Shown here in pieces: positions 63,481 through 64,000 of a stretch of 64,000 bases of DNA; position 1 is the first letter of the stretch; each line of letters starts with the position of its first letter. The notes under the pieces were generated by a model that did not search any database, had not been told where the DNA came from, and saw nothing but the letters and a program-made list of their open reading frames with translations. The DNA comes from Sweltsa coloradensis (Eukaryota; Arthropoda; Insecta; Plecoptera; Chloroperlidae), in contig JAMZAV010000108.1 in NCBI GenBank assembly GCA_024449915.1, positions 186,001 through 250,000 of the forward strand, read 5' to 3'. The position numbers were made by a program, and so were the translations under genes.

Positions 63481-64000
63481 TTTCTCATAAAATGAGCTCA
63501 TTACTTTCTGTCCTTAGGATGTGGTAATTAGTTTCAGTAAATAGATAGTAATTTTTGCTGTAGAAAGATGTATAAGGAAAATATTTTAAATTGTGGTTTT
63601 ATCAACGGGCCATTACCACTGGCCGTATTGAATTCATGGTTCGGACTGAACTTTATCTCCAATTAGTGTATAGAACTCTTGAGTGACAGATTGCAGCCCC
63701 GAGCCAGTGGCGAGTAGAGAATTTATTTTACGTTTGGTAATGACGTCTTCATTCATTTAGAAAATATTAACATATTCATTCCTCTCGACGTTAAAAAGGA
63801 TGTGATTATTGAAGTAAGGTTTAATGATGCCTCATTAAAATTAACTTTTTGTAAGAAATATTTTGAATTGGCCAACACATAGTCCATTACATATTTAGGT
63901 TTTCATCAACTACCTTAAATGTGGCATGTACATTATTATTTCACGGTGTTATTATGGTTGATTACTTACGTTATAATAATAAAAACTGTGCCTACAAAAT

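Noticed and set aside
1..64000. CRISPR arrays, bacterial operons or phage modules
   Set aside because: No regularly spaced direct repeats with unique spacers, no long compact genes, and clear eukaryotic splice and repeat signals.

Overview
This window looks like AT-rich nuclear DNA from an arthropod, most likely an insect (a hemipteran is possible, but I cannot confirm it). The signs are very low gene density, a long open exon with canonical GT/AG splice sites, many short degenerate transposon families, (TAAA)n-tailed retrotransposon ends, tRNA-derived SINE pieces, and no bacterial operon structure. No rRNA, intact tRNA, CRISPR array or transposase/reverse-transcriptase reading frame was found.

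The only protein-coding segment I can support is one internal exon on the minus strand (52417-53478). It encodes a Ser/Asn/Lys-rich, cysteine-free region of about 310 residues followed by the start of a CUB domain. It has a good acceptor and donor, is exactly 354 codons long, and is a symmetric phase 1-1 exon. The rest of the CUB domain and the upstream exons were not found, so most of the window is probably intron or intergenic DNA.

The dominant theme is short non-autonomous mobile elements. The most striking family has at least eight copies or long fragments (1046-1664, 8554-9593, 25949-26679, 33395-34186, 45489-45866, 51056-51828, 54414-55030, 55177-55941). Copies begin with TTGGATGAGCG. 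The inverse of that motif lies near, but not at, the other end, followed by a small hairpin and a terminal CTAG with T next to it. That asymmetric layout is the architecture of Helentron-associated elements (HINE/DINE-1). Internal tandem units of about 160-176 bp vary in number between copies. One copy sits inside one unit of a 111-bp tandem duplication, so the neighbouring unit preserves a related empty site.

Other layers are: a 627-bp near-perfect long inverted repeat (16774-17400); a fold-back element at 59438-59815; a 178-bp palindromic element bounded by CTAG (13127-13304) with a truncated sibling at 59089-59262; a perfect 41-bp inverted repeat around a GAAAC-containing hairpin (47780-47920), possibly a Penelope-like/hammerhead remnant; a short dispersed family with the phrase GGTGGAGGTGCCGGG; a local array of that phrase at 20402-21370 interrupted by a 486-bp element with terminal inverted repeats; several SINE/LINE 3'-end families; and microsatellites and G-runs, including a strong G-quadruplex candidate at 37193-37225. 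The remaining stretches are AT-rich and show nothing I can name.
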